64,000 nt of DNA from Nonomuraea spiralis (lineage in GTDB: Bacteria > Actinomycetota > Actinomycetes > Streptosporangiales > Streptosporangiaceae): assembly GCF_014648435.1 (NCBI RefSeq), contig NZ_BMRC01000012.1:124001-188000 (forward strand), written 5' to 3'. The notes beneath the pieces are model-generated. The model was not told the origin of the DNA, made no database searches, and was given only the letters and a program-made list of their open reading frames with translations. A program made the translations under genes and the position numbers. Below, piece by piece: positions 15,964-24,705 of this stretch; position 1 is the stretch's first letter, and the number at the start of each line of letters is the position of its first letter.

Positions 15964-17259
15964 TCAGGCGCCGCGCCACCGGCTGAGCGTGCCACCGGAC
16001 GCGGGCGGCAGCGGCCGGTCGCGCAACCACGCCGTCAGCAGCGCCCCGGCCGGGACGTACCGCTCGGCGTGCGCGGCGAACTCCTCCGTGGTGACGCTGC
16101 CGTGCCGGCGGCCCTCGGCCCAGGACCGCAGGAGCGTGAAGAACACCTGGTCGCCGGCGGCCCGGCGCAGGGCGTGCAGGGTCAGCGCGCCGCGCTTGTA
16201 GACGCGGTCGTCGAACAGCGCGGCCGGGCCGGGGTCGGCCAGCGCGAACTCCTGCGGCAGCGCGGCGAGCCTGCGGTGCCAGCGCAGCGCGTGCTCGTCG
16301 GCGGGCGGGCCGCCCGACCGCTCCGACCACAACCACTCCGCGTACGTGGCGAAGCCCTCCTGGAGCCAGATGTCGGACCAGCGGGCCACGGTCAGGCTGT
16401 TGCCGAACCACTGGTGCGCCAGCTCGTGCGCGACCAGCCGCTCGCAACCGCGGGCGCCGTCCACGTGGTTCCTGCCGAAGATCGACATGCCCTGGGCCTC
16501 GACCGGGATGTCCAGGTCGTCGTCGGTCACCACGACGGTGTAGCCGCTGAACGGGTAGGGCCCGAACAGCTCGCCGAACAGCGCCATCATCTCGCCCTGC
16601 CGGCCGAAGTCGTGCCGTACGCGGGCGGCCAGCCGCGCCGGGTGGGCCAGCCGTGTCCCGCCCGTCTCGGAGAGCTGGTAGCGCCCGATCTGCACGCTGG
16701 CCAGGTACGTCGCCATCGGCTCGGCCTGCTCGTAGACCCACGTCGTGGTCCCGGCCGCCCGCCGCCTGGCGGTGAGCACGCCGTTCGCGATCACCTGGTA
16801 CGCCGGCGCCGTCGTGACCGAGATCCGGTAGGACGCCTTGTCGTCCGGCCGGTCGTTGCACGGGAACCAGGACGGCGCGCCGATCGGCTGGCCGGCCACG
16901 AGCGCGCCGTCGGACAGCTCCTCCCAGCCGAGCCCGCCCCAGGGGCTGCGCACCGGTACGGGACTGCCCGCGTACCGCACCTCGACGACGGCCCGCGCCC
17001 CGGCGGCCACCGGTCCGGGCAGGGCGAGGCGCAGCTTGCCCTGGCCGTGGGTGTGGCGGACGGCCCGGCCGTCCACGCTGACGCCCGAGACGCGGAAGTG
17101 CCCGAGGTCGAGCACGAGCTCGCCGAGCGGCTCGGCGGCCGTGACCGTCAGGCGGGCCGTGCCGTCGAGCCGGTTGGCCGCGATCCGGTAGTTCAGCGAC
17201 AGGTCGTAGTGCTCGACCGCGTACCGGTGGTCGCCGTGCCCCGGGAAGTACGAGGTCAT
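15964..17259 (-). CDS. M1-family zinc metallopeptidase, short form
   Basis: Gluzincin aminopeptidase of 431 residues, about half the size of full M1 enzymes: N-terminal beta domain plus catalytic domain without the large C-terminal helical domain. The zinc site is HELAHQWFG (HExxH at 278-282) with the third ligand in WLQEGFATYAEW (Glu 301). The substrate-facing GxMEN motif is represented by the variant EAQGMSIFG. No signal peptide is seen. Its ATG overlaps the stop of the NRPS gene (ATGA), so the peptidase is translated with it. A role in processing or breaking down the NRPS product is attractive but inferred. Confidence 0.88.
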   Translation of the reverse strand: MTSYFPGHGDHRYAVEHYDLSLNYRIAANRLDGTARLTVTAAEPLGELVLDLGHFRVSGVSVDGRAVRHTHGQGKLRLALPGPVAAGARAVVEVRYAGSPVPVRSPWGGLGWEELSDGALVAGQPIGAPSWFPCNDRPDDKASYRISVTTAPAYQVIANGVLTARRRAAGTTTWVYEQAEPMATYLASVQIGRYQLSETGGTRLAHPARLAARVRHDFGRQGEMMALFGELFGPYPFSGYTVVVTDDDLDIPVEAQGMSIFGRNHVDGARGCERLVAHELAHQWFGNSLTVARWSDIWLQEGFATYAEWLWSERSGGPPADEHALRWHRRLAALPQEFALADPGPAALFDDRVYKRGALTLHALRRAAGDQVFFTLLRSWAEGRRHGSVTTEEFAAHAERYVPAGALLTAWLRDRPLPPASGGTLSRWRGA

Positions 17260-20200
17260 CGCCACGCCGAGACGGGGTTGCCGAACCACCGGCTGCCGCC
17301 GGGCACGGCCTCGCCACGCATGACCAGGGACGCCGGTCCGACCGTCGTCCCCTCACCCACCCGCGCGGCGGGCAGGACGACGCCGTGGGGGCCGAGCGTC
17401 GCGCCGGCCTCCAGCGTCACCGTGTCCATGCTCATCACCCGGTCGTGGAACAGGTGCGTCTGCAACACGCACCCCCGGTTGACGCACGCGCCGTCGCCGA
17501 GTGTCACCAGATCCGCCTCCGGCAGCCAGTACGTCTCGCAGGTGACCCCACGTCCGATGCGTGCCCCGAGTGAGCGCAGCCACACGTTCAGCGCGGCGGT
17601 CCCGAGCCACGGCTGGGCGAACCAGGGCGCCGCCAGCACCTCGACGAAGTTGTCCGCCAGCTCGTTGCGCCACACGAACGAGCTCCACAGCGGCCTGTTC
17701 CCGGCCGGGATCCGGCCGACCAGCACCCATTTGGCGGCCGTGGCGACCGCCGCGGCGAGCACCCCGGCGGCCAGCACGACCACGCCGCCCAGCGCGGCCG
17801 CCACCGCGAAGCCGTACCCGGCGGCCAGCCACTCGAAGGCCGCGACGGCCAGGACGGCCAGCGCGACCACGCCCATCGCGGGCACCACCCGGCACACCTC
17901 GACCAGCGCCCGCGCGGCCCTGAACCGCGCGGGCGGGTCGTAGGTCCTGCTGGGGTCGGCCTCCTCGGCGGTGCGGCGCAGCTTCATGGGCGGCATGCCC
18001 ACGTACGAGGAGCCGGACTTGGCCTTCTTCGGCGTCGCCGACAACACGCCGACCAGGCCGTCCTTGGGCACCTTGCGGCCGGGCGCGGTCATCCCGGAGT
18101 TGCCGAGGAAGGCACGCTTGCCGATCCGCGCCTCGGCCAGGCGCATCCACCCGCCGTCCAGCTCGTACGGGGCCACCATGGTGTCGTCGGCCAGGAACGC
18201 GCCGTCGCCGACGGAGGTCATCGTGGGCAGCGCGAGAACCGTGGACAGCTCCGCGCCGCGGCCCACCTTCATGCCGAGCGCCCGCAGCCAGACGGGCGTC
18301 AGGACGCTGGCGTACAGCGGGAACAGCCACACGCGGGCCGCGGCCATCAGCCTGCCGGTGACCCACGCCTGCCATGCCTGGCGGCTGTGCACCGGGTGGT
18401 GCCCCGGGTTCAGCCCCAGGCCCAGGAGCCGCACGCTGACCAGCGTGACCAGGGCGAAGGCGGCCATTCCGGCGAGCGTGGCCGGCGGCACGGCGAGCAG
18501 GGCGGCGGCCAGCGCGCCGCCGAGCGTGGGCTCGTCCCCGGCGAAGGCGGCCAGGACCGCGAGCGCGACCCCGGCGGCGGCCACCGGGAGCAGGCTGAGC
18601 ACGACCGCGCTCACCCCGTACAGCGCCACCCACGGGCGGGAGCGGGCGGCGCGCTCGGCGGGGCGGGAGCGGCGCGGCTTGCCCTGGCGGAAGGCCGGGA
18701 CGCCGGCCCAGCGCTCGCCCGCGGGGACCGTACCGGCGACCGCGGAACCCGGCGCGACCTGGGAGTTCTTGCCGACGCGGGCGCCGGGCAGCAGGGTCGA
18801 GCGGGAGCCGACCGTGGCACCGGCGCCGATGCGGATCTCGCCGACGTGCAGCCGGTCGCCGTCGTACCAGTGGCCGGCGAGGTCGACCTCCTGCTCGACG
18901 GAGGCGCCCCTGCCCAGCTTGAGCAGGCCGGTGATCGGCGGGGGCGAGTGCAGGTCGGCGTCCGGGCCGACGGTGGCGCCGAGCAGGCGGGCGTACCAGG
19001 CCATCCAGGGCGCGCCGGCCAGGTCGGGCACGCCGAGCCGTTCGGCGAACCGCTCGGCGAACCACAACCGCAGGTGCACGCCGCCGCCGCGCGGGTACGT
19101 CCCGGGCCGCACGCCGCGCAGCAGCAGCCGGGCGACCGCCGCCGACAGGCCCATGCGTCCCATGGGGGTGACGAACGCCAGCGCGCCCAGCGTCACCCAC
19201 CACCACGACAGCGACGGCGCCCACGGCGGGGCGAGCACGTTGCCGAGTGCGGCGAGCGGCACGATCCAGCGCAGCGCGCCCACGGTGAGCAGCGGGATCA
19301 TGAGCACGGTCTGCGTCAGCGCGGCCCGCCTCGGCATGGGGGCCACGGGGGCCGCCTCCACGGGCGGCCGGTCCTGCGGGCCGCCCCTGGCGGTCAGCAG
19401 TTGCGCCAGCCCGGCGAGGGTCGGGTGCGCGTAGACGTCGCCGACCGCGACGTCGGGATGCGCGGCCCGCAACACCGACACCAGGCGGGCGGCGGCCAGG
19501 CTGGTGCCGCCGTCGGCGAAGAAGTCCGCCTCCGGCCCGTCCGGGCTCACGCCCAGGATCTCGGTCCAGTGCTCGGACAGCAGCGCCTCGGCCCGGGTCA
19601 GACCGGCGGCGGCCTGAGCCGGTCCTTCCAGGGGCCACGGCAGCGCGTCCCGGTCGATCTTGCCGGAGGTCCTGGTGGGCAGCTCGTCCACGGGGGCCAG
19701 GCGCGGCACGAGCGCGGCGGGCAGCGAACCGGCCAGCAGCTCCCGCGCCTGACCGGCGTCGAAGCCGGGCCCGGGGACGACGTAGCCGACGAGCACCTGA
19801 TGGCCGCCGCCCGCGGTGCGGACGGCCGCCGCGGCGCCGGTGACGCCCGGCAGCGCGCTCAGGGCGGCGTCCACCTCGCCGAGCTCGATCCTGCGCCCGC
19901 CCAGTTTCACCTGGTCGTCGGCGCGGCCGGCGAAGAGCAGTCCTTCGGGCTCGGCGCGTACGAGGTCGCCGCTGCGGTAGGCGCGCTCCCAGCCCAGGGA
20001 CGGCAGCGGCGCGTACTTCTCGGCGTCCTTGGCCGGGTCCAGGTAGCGGGCCAGGCCGACGCCGCCGATGATCAGCTCGCCGGTCTCCCCCATGGCGACC
20101 GGCTCGCCCGTCTCGTCCACGACCGCCAGGTCCCAGCCGTCCAGGGGCAGCCCGATGCGTACGGGCCCCTCGCCGGTGAGCCGCGCGGCCGAGGCCACCA

Positions 20201-21107
20201 CGGTCGCCTCGGTGGGCCCGTAGGTGTTCCACACCTCGCGGCCGGGGACGGCCAGCCGTTCGGCGAGCTCGGGCGGGCACGCCTCGCCGCCGAAGATGAG
20301 CAGCCTGATGCCGTCGAGGTGCGCGGCGGGCCAGAGCGCGGCCAGCGTCGGCACAGTTGAGACGACGGTGACACCCTGCTCGGCGAGCCAGGGGGCCAGG
20401 TCCATGCCGGTGCGTACGAGGGCCCTGGGCGCGGGCACCAGGCAGGCGCCGTGCCGCCAGGCCAGCCACATCTCCTCGCAGGAGGCGTCGAAGGCCACCG
20501 ACAACCCGGCCAGCACCCGGTCACCCGGGCCGAGCGGCCGGTCCTGGAGGAAGAGCCCGGCCTCGGCGTCGGCGAACGCGGCGGCCGACCGGTGTGTCAC
20601 CGCGACGCCCTTCGGCCTGCCGGTGGACCCGGAGGTGAAGATGATCCAGGCGTCGTCGTCGGGGGTGGGCCGCTCGGGGGCCGCGGTCTGCCTGACGCGG
20701 ACGGGCGGGCCACCGTCGAGCACGGCGTCCACGTCGGCCTCGGCGAAGACGAGTTCGGCGCGTTCGTCGGGGTCGTCGGCGTCCACGGGCACGTACGCGG
20801 CGCCGGCCGCGAGCACGGCGAGGATGGAGACGTACAGGTCGGCGGTGCCGGAGGCGATGCGTACGCCGACCCTGGCGCCGCGTCCGACGCCGGCCGCGGC
20901 GAGGGCGTCGGCGACCCGGTCGACCTCGGCGCGCAGCGACCGGTAGTCAAGACGGACGGTGCCGTCATCCAGCGCGGGCGCCTCGGGGTGGCGGCGGGTG
21001 GTCTCGTCGAGGATGTCGATCAGGGTGCGGGGCGGCGGGGCCAGCATGCCCGCGGGGTAGACCGCCGACGCGGTCCGCAGTCGTAAATCAGCCGAGTCGG
21101 TGCGCAA
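17256..21107 (-). CDS. Pls/PosA-like single-module non-ribosomal peptide synthetase with membrane/left-handed-helix C-terminal part
   Basis: Large membrane-associated synthetase of 1283 residues. The adenylation domain spans about 25-500 with core motifs TSGSTGRPKG (158-167), FDASCEEMW, NTYGPTEATV, YRSGDL, RADDQVKLGGRRIELGEVD and TSGKIDRDALP. A carrier domain follows with the phosphopantetheine site FFADGGTSL. The rest has several hydrophobic segments (for example TVLMIPLLTVGALRWIVPLA) interleaved with hexapeptide-repeat acyltransferase-like segments (IRIGAGATVGSRSTLLPGA). There is no condensation or thioesterase domain. This is the architecture of epsilon-poly-lysine synthetase relatives. 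A glutamate after FDASC aligns with a specificity position and could favour a basic amino acid (inference). The TTG start at 21107 is chosen because AAGGAG lies six bases upstream. Confidence 0.87.
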   Translation of the reverse strand: MRTDSADLRLRTASAVYPAGMLAPPPRTLIDILDETTRRHPEAPALDDGTVRLDYRSLRAEVDRVADALAAAGVGRGARVGVRIASGTADLYVSILAVLAAGAAYVPVDADDPDERAELVFAEADVDAVLDGGPPVRVRQTAAPERPTPDDDAWIIFTSGSTGRPKGVAVTHRSAAAFADAEAGLFLQDRPLGPGDRVLAGLSVAFDASCEEMWLAWRHGACLVPAPRALVRTGMDLAPWLAEQGVTVVSTVPTLAALWPAAHLDGIRLLIFGGEACPPELAERLAVPGREVWNTYGPTEATVVASAARLTGEGPVRIGLPLDGWDLAVVDETGEPVAMGETGELIIGGVGLARYLDPAKDAEKYAPLPSLGWERAYRSGDLVRAEPEGLLFAGRADDQVKLGGRRIELGEVDAALSALPGVTGAAAAVRTAGGGHQVLVGYVVPGPGFDAGQARELLAGSLPAALVPRLAPVDELPTRTSGKIDRDALPWPLEGPAQAAAGLTRAEALLSEHWTEILGVSPDGPEADFFADGGTSLAAARLVSVLRAAHPDVAVGDVYAHPTLAGLAQLLTARGGPQDRPPVEAAPVAPMPRRAALTQTVLMIPLLTVGALRWIVPLAALGNVLAPPWAPSLSWWWVTLGALAFVTPMGRMGLSAAVARLLLRGVRPGTYPRGGGVHLRLWFAERFAERLGVPDLAGAPWMAWYARLLGATVGPDADLHSPPPITGLLKLGRGASVEQEVDLAGHWYDGDRLHVGEIRIGAGATVGSRSTLLPGARVGKNSQVAPGSAVAGTVPAGERWAGVPAFRQGKPRRSRPAERAARSRPWVALYGVSAVVLSLLPVAAAGVALAVLAAFAGDEPTLGGALAAALLAVPPATLAGMAAFALVTLVSVRLLGLGLNPGHHPVHSRQAWQAWVTGRLMAAARVWLFPLYASVLTPVWLRALGMKVGRGAELSTVLALPTMTSVGDGAFLADDTMVAPYELDGGWMRLAEARIGKRAFLGNSGMTAPGRKVPKDGLVGVLSATPKKAKSGSSYVGMPPMKLRRTAEEADPSRTYDPPARFRAARALVEVCRVVPAMGVVALAVLAVAAFEWLAAGYGFAVAAALGGVVVLAAGVLAAAVATAAKWVLVGRIPAGNRPLWSSFVWRNELADNFVEVLAAPWFAQPWLGTAALNVWLRSLGARIGRGVTCETYWLPEADLVTLGDGACVNRGCVLQTHLFHDRVMSMDTVTLEAGATLGPHGVVLPAARVGEGTTVGPASLVMRGEAVPGGSRWFGNPVSAWR

Positions 21108-21312
21108 ACGCTGCTCCTTCGGTCGGACGGTCGGCCATGGCCCATCCATGCCGCGGCCCGCCACTGTCGTGGCGTTCGCGCCACCTCCGTTCGCAACGGT
21201 CGTCGATTCGCCAACTATTCCACGATGTGACGGAGATCGCCGTCCATGGCGGCGCGCCGCCCGAGCCCGCCGACGCCTGCCACCAGGAGATCGGCCGGGC
21301 CGGGCGGGCGGG
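21108..21312. other. Intergenic region upstream of the NRPS
   Basis: About 200 bases between the NRPS start and the adenosine deaminase stop. AAGGAG at 21114-21119 (minus strand) is the NRPS ribosome binding site. I recognise no further gene or conserved site; the NRPS promoter must lie here. Confidence 0.4.
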
Positions 21313-22251
21313 TCAGCGTAGCCAGGACTCGACGCCGGCCAGCAGCTCCGCCTTGAGGGCGGCGGGCGCGAACGAGGCGGTGATCGAGGCGCGGGCCAGC
21401 TCGGCCAGGACGTCGTCGCCGTACCCGAAGATCTCGCGCAGGCGGACGTACTCGGCGGCCAGGGCCGTCTCGCCGTCGGTGTTGACCGTGACCGCGAGCC
21501 CGGCGGCGCGCAGGCGCGGCAGCGGATGCTCGGCCAGCGACGGCACGAGCCCGAGCAGGACGTTCGACGTGGGACAGACCTCCAGCGGGATCCCGCGCTC
21601 GCGCACCTCGGCGACCAGGTCCGGGTCGTCGAGCACCCGGATGCCGTGGCCGAGCCGCTCGGTGTGCCCGAGGTCCAGCGCCTCGCGGATGCTCGCCGGA
21701 CCGGCCGCCTCGCCCGCGTGGTGAACCAGGTGCAGGCCCGCGTCCCTGGCCGCCTCGAACACCTCGGCGAACGGCGCCAGCGGGTACGCCTCGTCGCCCG
21801 CCAGCCCGAGCCCGATCACCTCGTCGTAGCGGGTGGCCAGCTGGTACGTCTGCCACAACCGCTCCAGGGGCCGCCGCCTGGAGTGGTCGAGCAGCACCCG
21901 GGCCTCGATGCCGTACCGCCTGCCCTCGGCCAGCCCGTCGAGCACGGCCTCCAGCGGCATCTCCGGCGCGCCCACCCGCTCGCCGTGGGAGGCGGCGGTG
22001 AAGGTCACCTCGACGTAGCGGGTGCCCTGGGCGGCCTCGTCCTCGCAGAACTCCAGGGCGACGCGCCGGAAGTGCTCGGGCGTGCGCAGCAGGTCGCGTA
22101 CCTTGGCCCGCTGGTCGGCGAACTCGCGGAAGCTCGCGAACGCCCCCTCGGGCTCCGGCGGCCCGCCCAGCTCGCGTACGGTCCGGGGACGTACGGTGCT
22201 CTCCAGGTGGACGTGCAGGTGAGCCTTGGGCAGCAGGCGGAGGTCTCTCAC
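21313..22251 (-). CDS. Adenosine deaminase-family hydrolase
   Basis: Zinc-dependent aminohydrolase of 312 residues. Metal and catalytic motifs: KAHLHVHLESTVRP near the N-terminus, LHLVHHAGEAAGPASI, ERLGHGIRV, EVCPTSNVLLG and TVNTDGETAL. Two deviations from true adenosine deaminase are visible: HLE replaces HLD at the ribose-contact position, and the usual Asp-Asp pair near the C-terminus is Asp-Gly. This suggests a substrate other than adenosine, such as adenine or another aminopurine derivative. It lies eleven bases after the methyltransferase stop and may be cotranscribed with it. Confidence 0.85.
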   Translation of the reverse strand: MRDLRLLPKAHLHVHLESTVRPRTVRELGGPPEPEGAFASFREFADQRAKVRDLLRTPEHFRRVALEFCEDEAAQGTRYVEVTFTAASHGERVGAPEMPLEAVLDGLAEGRRYGIEARVLLDHSRRRPLERLWQTYQLATRYDEVIGLGLAGDEAYPLAPFAEVFEAARDAGLHLVHHAGEAAGPASIREALDLGHTERLGHGIRVLDDPDLVAEVRERGIPLEVCPTSNVLLGLVPSLAEHPLPRLRAAGLAVTVNTDGETALAAEYVRLREIFGYGDDVLAELARASITASFAPAALKAELLAGVESWLR

Positions 22252-22262
22252 AGCGGACGACG

Positions 22263-23021
22263 TTAGCGCCGGGTGATGCGGATTTTCGACTGCTTATGTG
22301 GTGACTGCTCCCAATCGTCCATGAACGTCGCCTTCAGTCCGTACCGGCGGGCCAGCTCGACCAGCGTCTCGGTGCGGTAGTAGAAGTCCTCGCGCAGGAC
22401 GTGGTGCTCCTTGCCCTCGGTCCTGTCGAAGGTGAAGTCGAACCAGCCGTCCGGCTTCATGATCCGGCCCACGTGGGCGAAGCACTCCTCGATGACCTCG
22501 ATCGGCGAGTGCGAGAAGACGCTGTGGGCGTGGACGACGTCGAAGTGCTCGTCCGGCAGGAACGCGAAGCGCAGGTCGCGCACCGGCGCCAGGTACGGCA
22601 GCTTGTCCTGCAGCGCGTGCTTGTCGATCGTGTCCTGGGCGGCCAGGAGGATGTCGGGCGAGATGTCGATGCCGTAGTAGTTGCCGGTGAACAGGTAGCC
22701 GATGAACAGGCGGCCGGCGCGCAGGTTCCCGCAGCCGATCTCCAGCATCCGGCAGTCCGGCTTGAGCCCGTGCTCGACGAGGTAGTCGAACTGCATGCGC
22801 CCCAGAGCGAGCCATCGCCGGTGGTTGTGCGAGCCCACGGCGCCCGCCGGGTCGCGGGCCGTGTCGGACCTCATGACGGCGCGGTAGTAGTCGACGTGGT
22901 CGTGGGCGCGGAGCCTGAACCAGGTGTCGCGGGCCAGCCGGCGCAGGTGGGGGGCGATCCTGTCGGGGTGCCTCAACGCGTATGCGGCCTGGTGGACGAG
23001 GCTCGTACGGGAGCGTTTCAC
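22263..23021 (-). CDS. Class I SAM-dependent methyltransferase
   Basis: Methyltransferase of 252 residues. The SAM-binding motif I is RMLEIGCGNLRAGRLFIGYL, followed by YYGIDISPDILLAAQD and the post-I acidic region, then FDVVHAHSVFSHSPIEVIEECF and IMKPDGWFDFTFDR. The start is a GTG (VKRSRTSLVHQ); upstream sequence in frame is arginine-rich non-coding-like. The target is unknown; the fold resembles small-molecule or sugar methyltransferases. Followed closely by the adenosine deaminase relative. Confidence 0.82.
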   Translation of the reverse strand: MKRSRTSLVHQAAYALRHPDRIAPHLRRLARDTWFRLRAHDHVDYYRAVMRSDTARDPAGAVGSHNHRRWLALGRMQFDYLVEHGLKPDCRMLEIGCGNLRAGRLFIGYLFTGNYYGIDISPDILLAAQDTIDKHALQDKLPYLAPVRDLRFAFLPDEHFDVVHAHSVFSHSPIEVIEECFAHVGRIMKPDGWFDFTFDRTEGKEHHVLREDFYYRTETLVELARRYGLKATFMDDWEQSPHKQSKIRITRR

Positions 23022-23340
23022 GTTGGGCAATGTAGGTGCGGGCCACCCGATACGGTCCGGGGACGCGACACTCTTGAGCCGCCGTTTACCCGCTCTTTCC
23101 CGGTCCCGGGACGCGTCACCGGGAGCGCGCCGGGAGCGCCGGAAACACCGCATGCACCGGGAGCGCCTGCGCTCGGCGCGGACGGAGGTCGTGCCTGTCG
23201 CTGGTCCCGCTGACGTGGCGGGTCGGTTCGTCGACAGTGCGGTGACGCTCCACGTCCGCACGGCGAGCCCTGCTCGGTGCGCTACCGCGTGTGTGCTGCT
23301 CGGTGTGCGCTGCTCGGCGTGTCGGGTGTGGGCCCGGCGG
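23022..23340. other. Intergenic region with short direct and inverted repeats
   Basis: No coding frame is convincing in these 319 bases. The 10-mer CCGGGAGCGC occurs at 23119, 23130 and 23157. A perfect 7-base inverted repeat TCCCGGT/ACCGGGA spans 23098-23124 around CCCGGG. Near the sigma-factor end, CTGCTCGG occurs three times between about 23270 and 23330. These could be terminator or regulator sites; I cannot tell which. Confidence 0.4.
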
Positions 23341-24309
23341 TCAGCTCAGGTAGTCGCGCAACGCCATCGCCCGGGAGGGGTGGCGCAGCTTGGACATGGT
23401 CTTGGCCTCGATCTGCCTGATGCGCTCGCGGGTGACGCCGTAGACGCGGCCGATCTCGTCGAGGGTCCTGGGCTTGCCGTCGGCGAGGCCGTAGCGCATG
23501 GTGATCACCCCCGCCTCGCGCTCGGAGAGCTGGTCGAGCAGGCTGTGCAACTGCTGCTGCAACAGCGTGAACGAGACCGCGTCGGCCGGGGAGACGGCCT
23601 CGGTGTCCTCGATCAGGTCGCCGAACTCGCTGTCGCCCTCCTCGCCGAGCGGGGTGCTCAGCGAGATCGGCTCACGGCCGTAGCTCTGCACCTCGGCGAC
23701 CCGTTCGACGTCGAGGTCGGTCTCGGCGGCGATCTCCTCGGGGGTGGGCTCGCGGCCGAGGTCGGACTGCAGGCGGCGCTGCACGCGGGCCACCTTGTTG
23801 ATCAGCTCCACCATGTGGACGGGGATGCGGATCGTCCGGGCCTGGTCGGCCATGGCCCGGGTGATGGCCTGCTTGATCCACCAGGTGGCGTACGTGGAGA
23901 ACTTGTAGCCGAGCCGGTAGTCGAACTTCTCGATCGTACGGATCAGGCCGAGGTTGCCCTCCTGGATCAGGTCGAGGAAGAGCATGCCGCGACCGGTGTA
24001 GCGCTTGGCGATGGAGACGACGAGCCGGAGGTTGGCCTCCAGCATGCGGCGCTTGGCGCGAAGGCCGTCGTCGGCGATCCACTCCAGGTCGGCACGCAGG
24101 TCGGAGGACAGGGCCGGTTCGGTGTCGAGGCGTTCCCTGGCGAACAGGCCGGCCTCGATGCGTTTGGCCAGCTCGATCTCCTGCTCGGCGGTGAGCAGCG
24201 GGACGCGGCCGATCTCCTTCAGGTAGGTCTTGACCGAGTCCGCGCCGACGGCCGTGCCACCGTCGGCGATGGTGTCGTCCAGTTCGAGAACCTCTGCTGC
24301 TTGGGACAA
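23341..24309 (-). CDS. Principal-type RNA polymerase sigma factor (HrdA/HrdD-like, group 1/2)
   Basis: Sigma-70 factor of 322 residues. Region 1.2 begins DSVKTYLKEIGRVPLLTAEQEIELAKRI; regions 2.1-2.4 include MLEANLRLVVSIAKRYTGRG, LDLIQEGNLGLIRTIEKFDY and KFSTYATWWIKQAITRAMAD; region 4.2 ends VTRERIRQIEAKTMSKLRHP. The long acidic N-terminus of the essential vegetative factor is absent, so it is probably an alternative principal-like factor. The TTG start (LSQAAEVLELDD) is chosen because GAGGAG lies six to seven bases upstream; an in-frame extension upstream is non-coding-like. Confidence 0.9.
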   Translation of the reverse strand: MSQAAEVLELDDTIADGGTAVGADSVKTYLKEIGRVPLLTAEQEIELAKRIEAGLFARERLDTEPALSSDLRADLEWIADDGLRAKRRMLEANLRLVVSIAKRYTGRGMLFLDLIQEGNLGLIRTIEKFDYRLGYKFSTYATWWIKQAITRAMADQARTIRIPVHMVELINKVARVQRRLQSDLGREPTPEEIAAETDLDVERVAEVQSYGREPISLSTPLGEEGDSEFGDLIEDTEAVSPADAVSFTLLQQQLHSLLDQLSEREAGVITMRYGLADGKPRTLDEIGRVYGVTRERIRQIEAKTMSKLRHPSRAMALRDYLS

Positions 24310-24445
24310 AATTCTCTCCTCGCTCGCGTTGGGTGGACGCTCAGTGACTGAGCCGGCCTGCGGGCAGGTCCGGCGGGGAAACATCGCGGGCCGATAGGCG
24401 TCGGAACCTTCAGGACATGGGGGAACGGAAGAAGCGGGGCCTGGC

Positions 24446-24523
24446 GTGGCCGTCAATGACCAGGCTACCCAACGCTTCCTCGAACGCGGCTTCGACGGGA
24501 CGGCCGTCACCGCCGCCCCGTAA
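24446..24523 (+). pseudogene. TetR-like helix fragment (25 codons), relic
   Basis: A short frame from GTG reads VAVNDQATQRFLERGFDGTA then VTAAP and stops. RFLERGFDGTAVT is the start of a TetR-family DNA-binding domain, comparable to LFLERGFDEVPVTEIAAAAG in the intact TetR at 33136. The recognition helix and the rest of the protein are missing. It lies in the non-coding stretch between the sigma factor and the AlkZ-like gene. The match is short, so confidence is limited. Confidence 0.4.
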
Positions 24524-24609
24524 TCGGCATCTGCCCTGTGACCAGCGCCGCAAGCCGGGCACCCCGCTCCGGCCCCCTCCCCGTGTCGGCACTCCAGAAG
24601 ACGACTCCC

Positions 24610-24705
24610 CTCTCCGATCACACTTCTCCGCTCAGGGCCCTTCGATCAGGGCCCCTCGATCAGGGCTCTCCGTTCGCGGCTCTTCGTGCACGCCTCTCCG
24701 ATCAC
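24610..24705. repeat. Short tandem repeats at the 3' end of the first AlkZ-like gene
   Basis: Three consecutive 14-base units (TCAGGGCCCTTCGA, TCAGGGCCCCTCGA, TCAGGGCTCTCCGT) run from 24632 to 24673. They are flanked by two copies of CTCTCCGATCAC at 24610-24621 and 24694-24705, the second running over the stop codon at 24702. They end the 392-base gap between the sigma factor and this gene, which otherwise holds only the sigma ribosome binding site and the TetR-like relic. Confidence 0.75.

Noticed and set aside
17353..20469. Second minus-strand frame of over 1000 codons inside the NRPS
   Set aside because: Arg/Gly/Ala-rich translation without any domain, in a different frame from the adenylation-carrier protein.
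23022..23340. Repeats before the sigma factor as a CRISPR or small-RNA locus
   Set aside because: Units are only 8-10 bases with irregular spacing and no spacer pattern; nothing supports an array or defined RNA.
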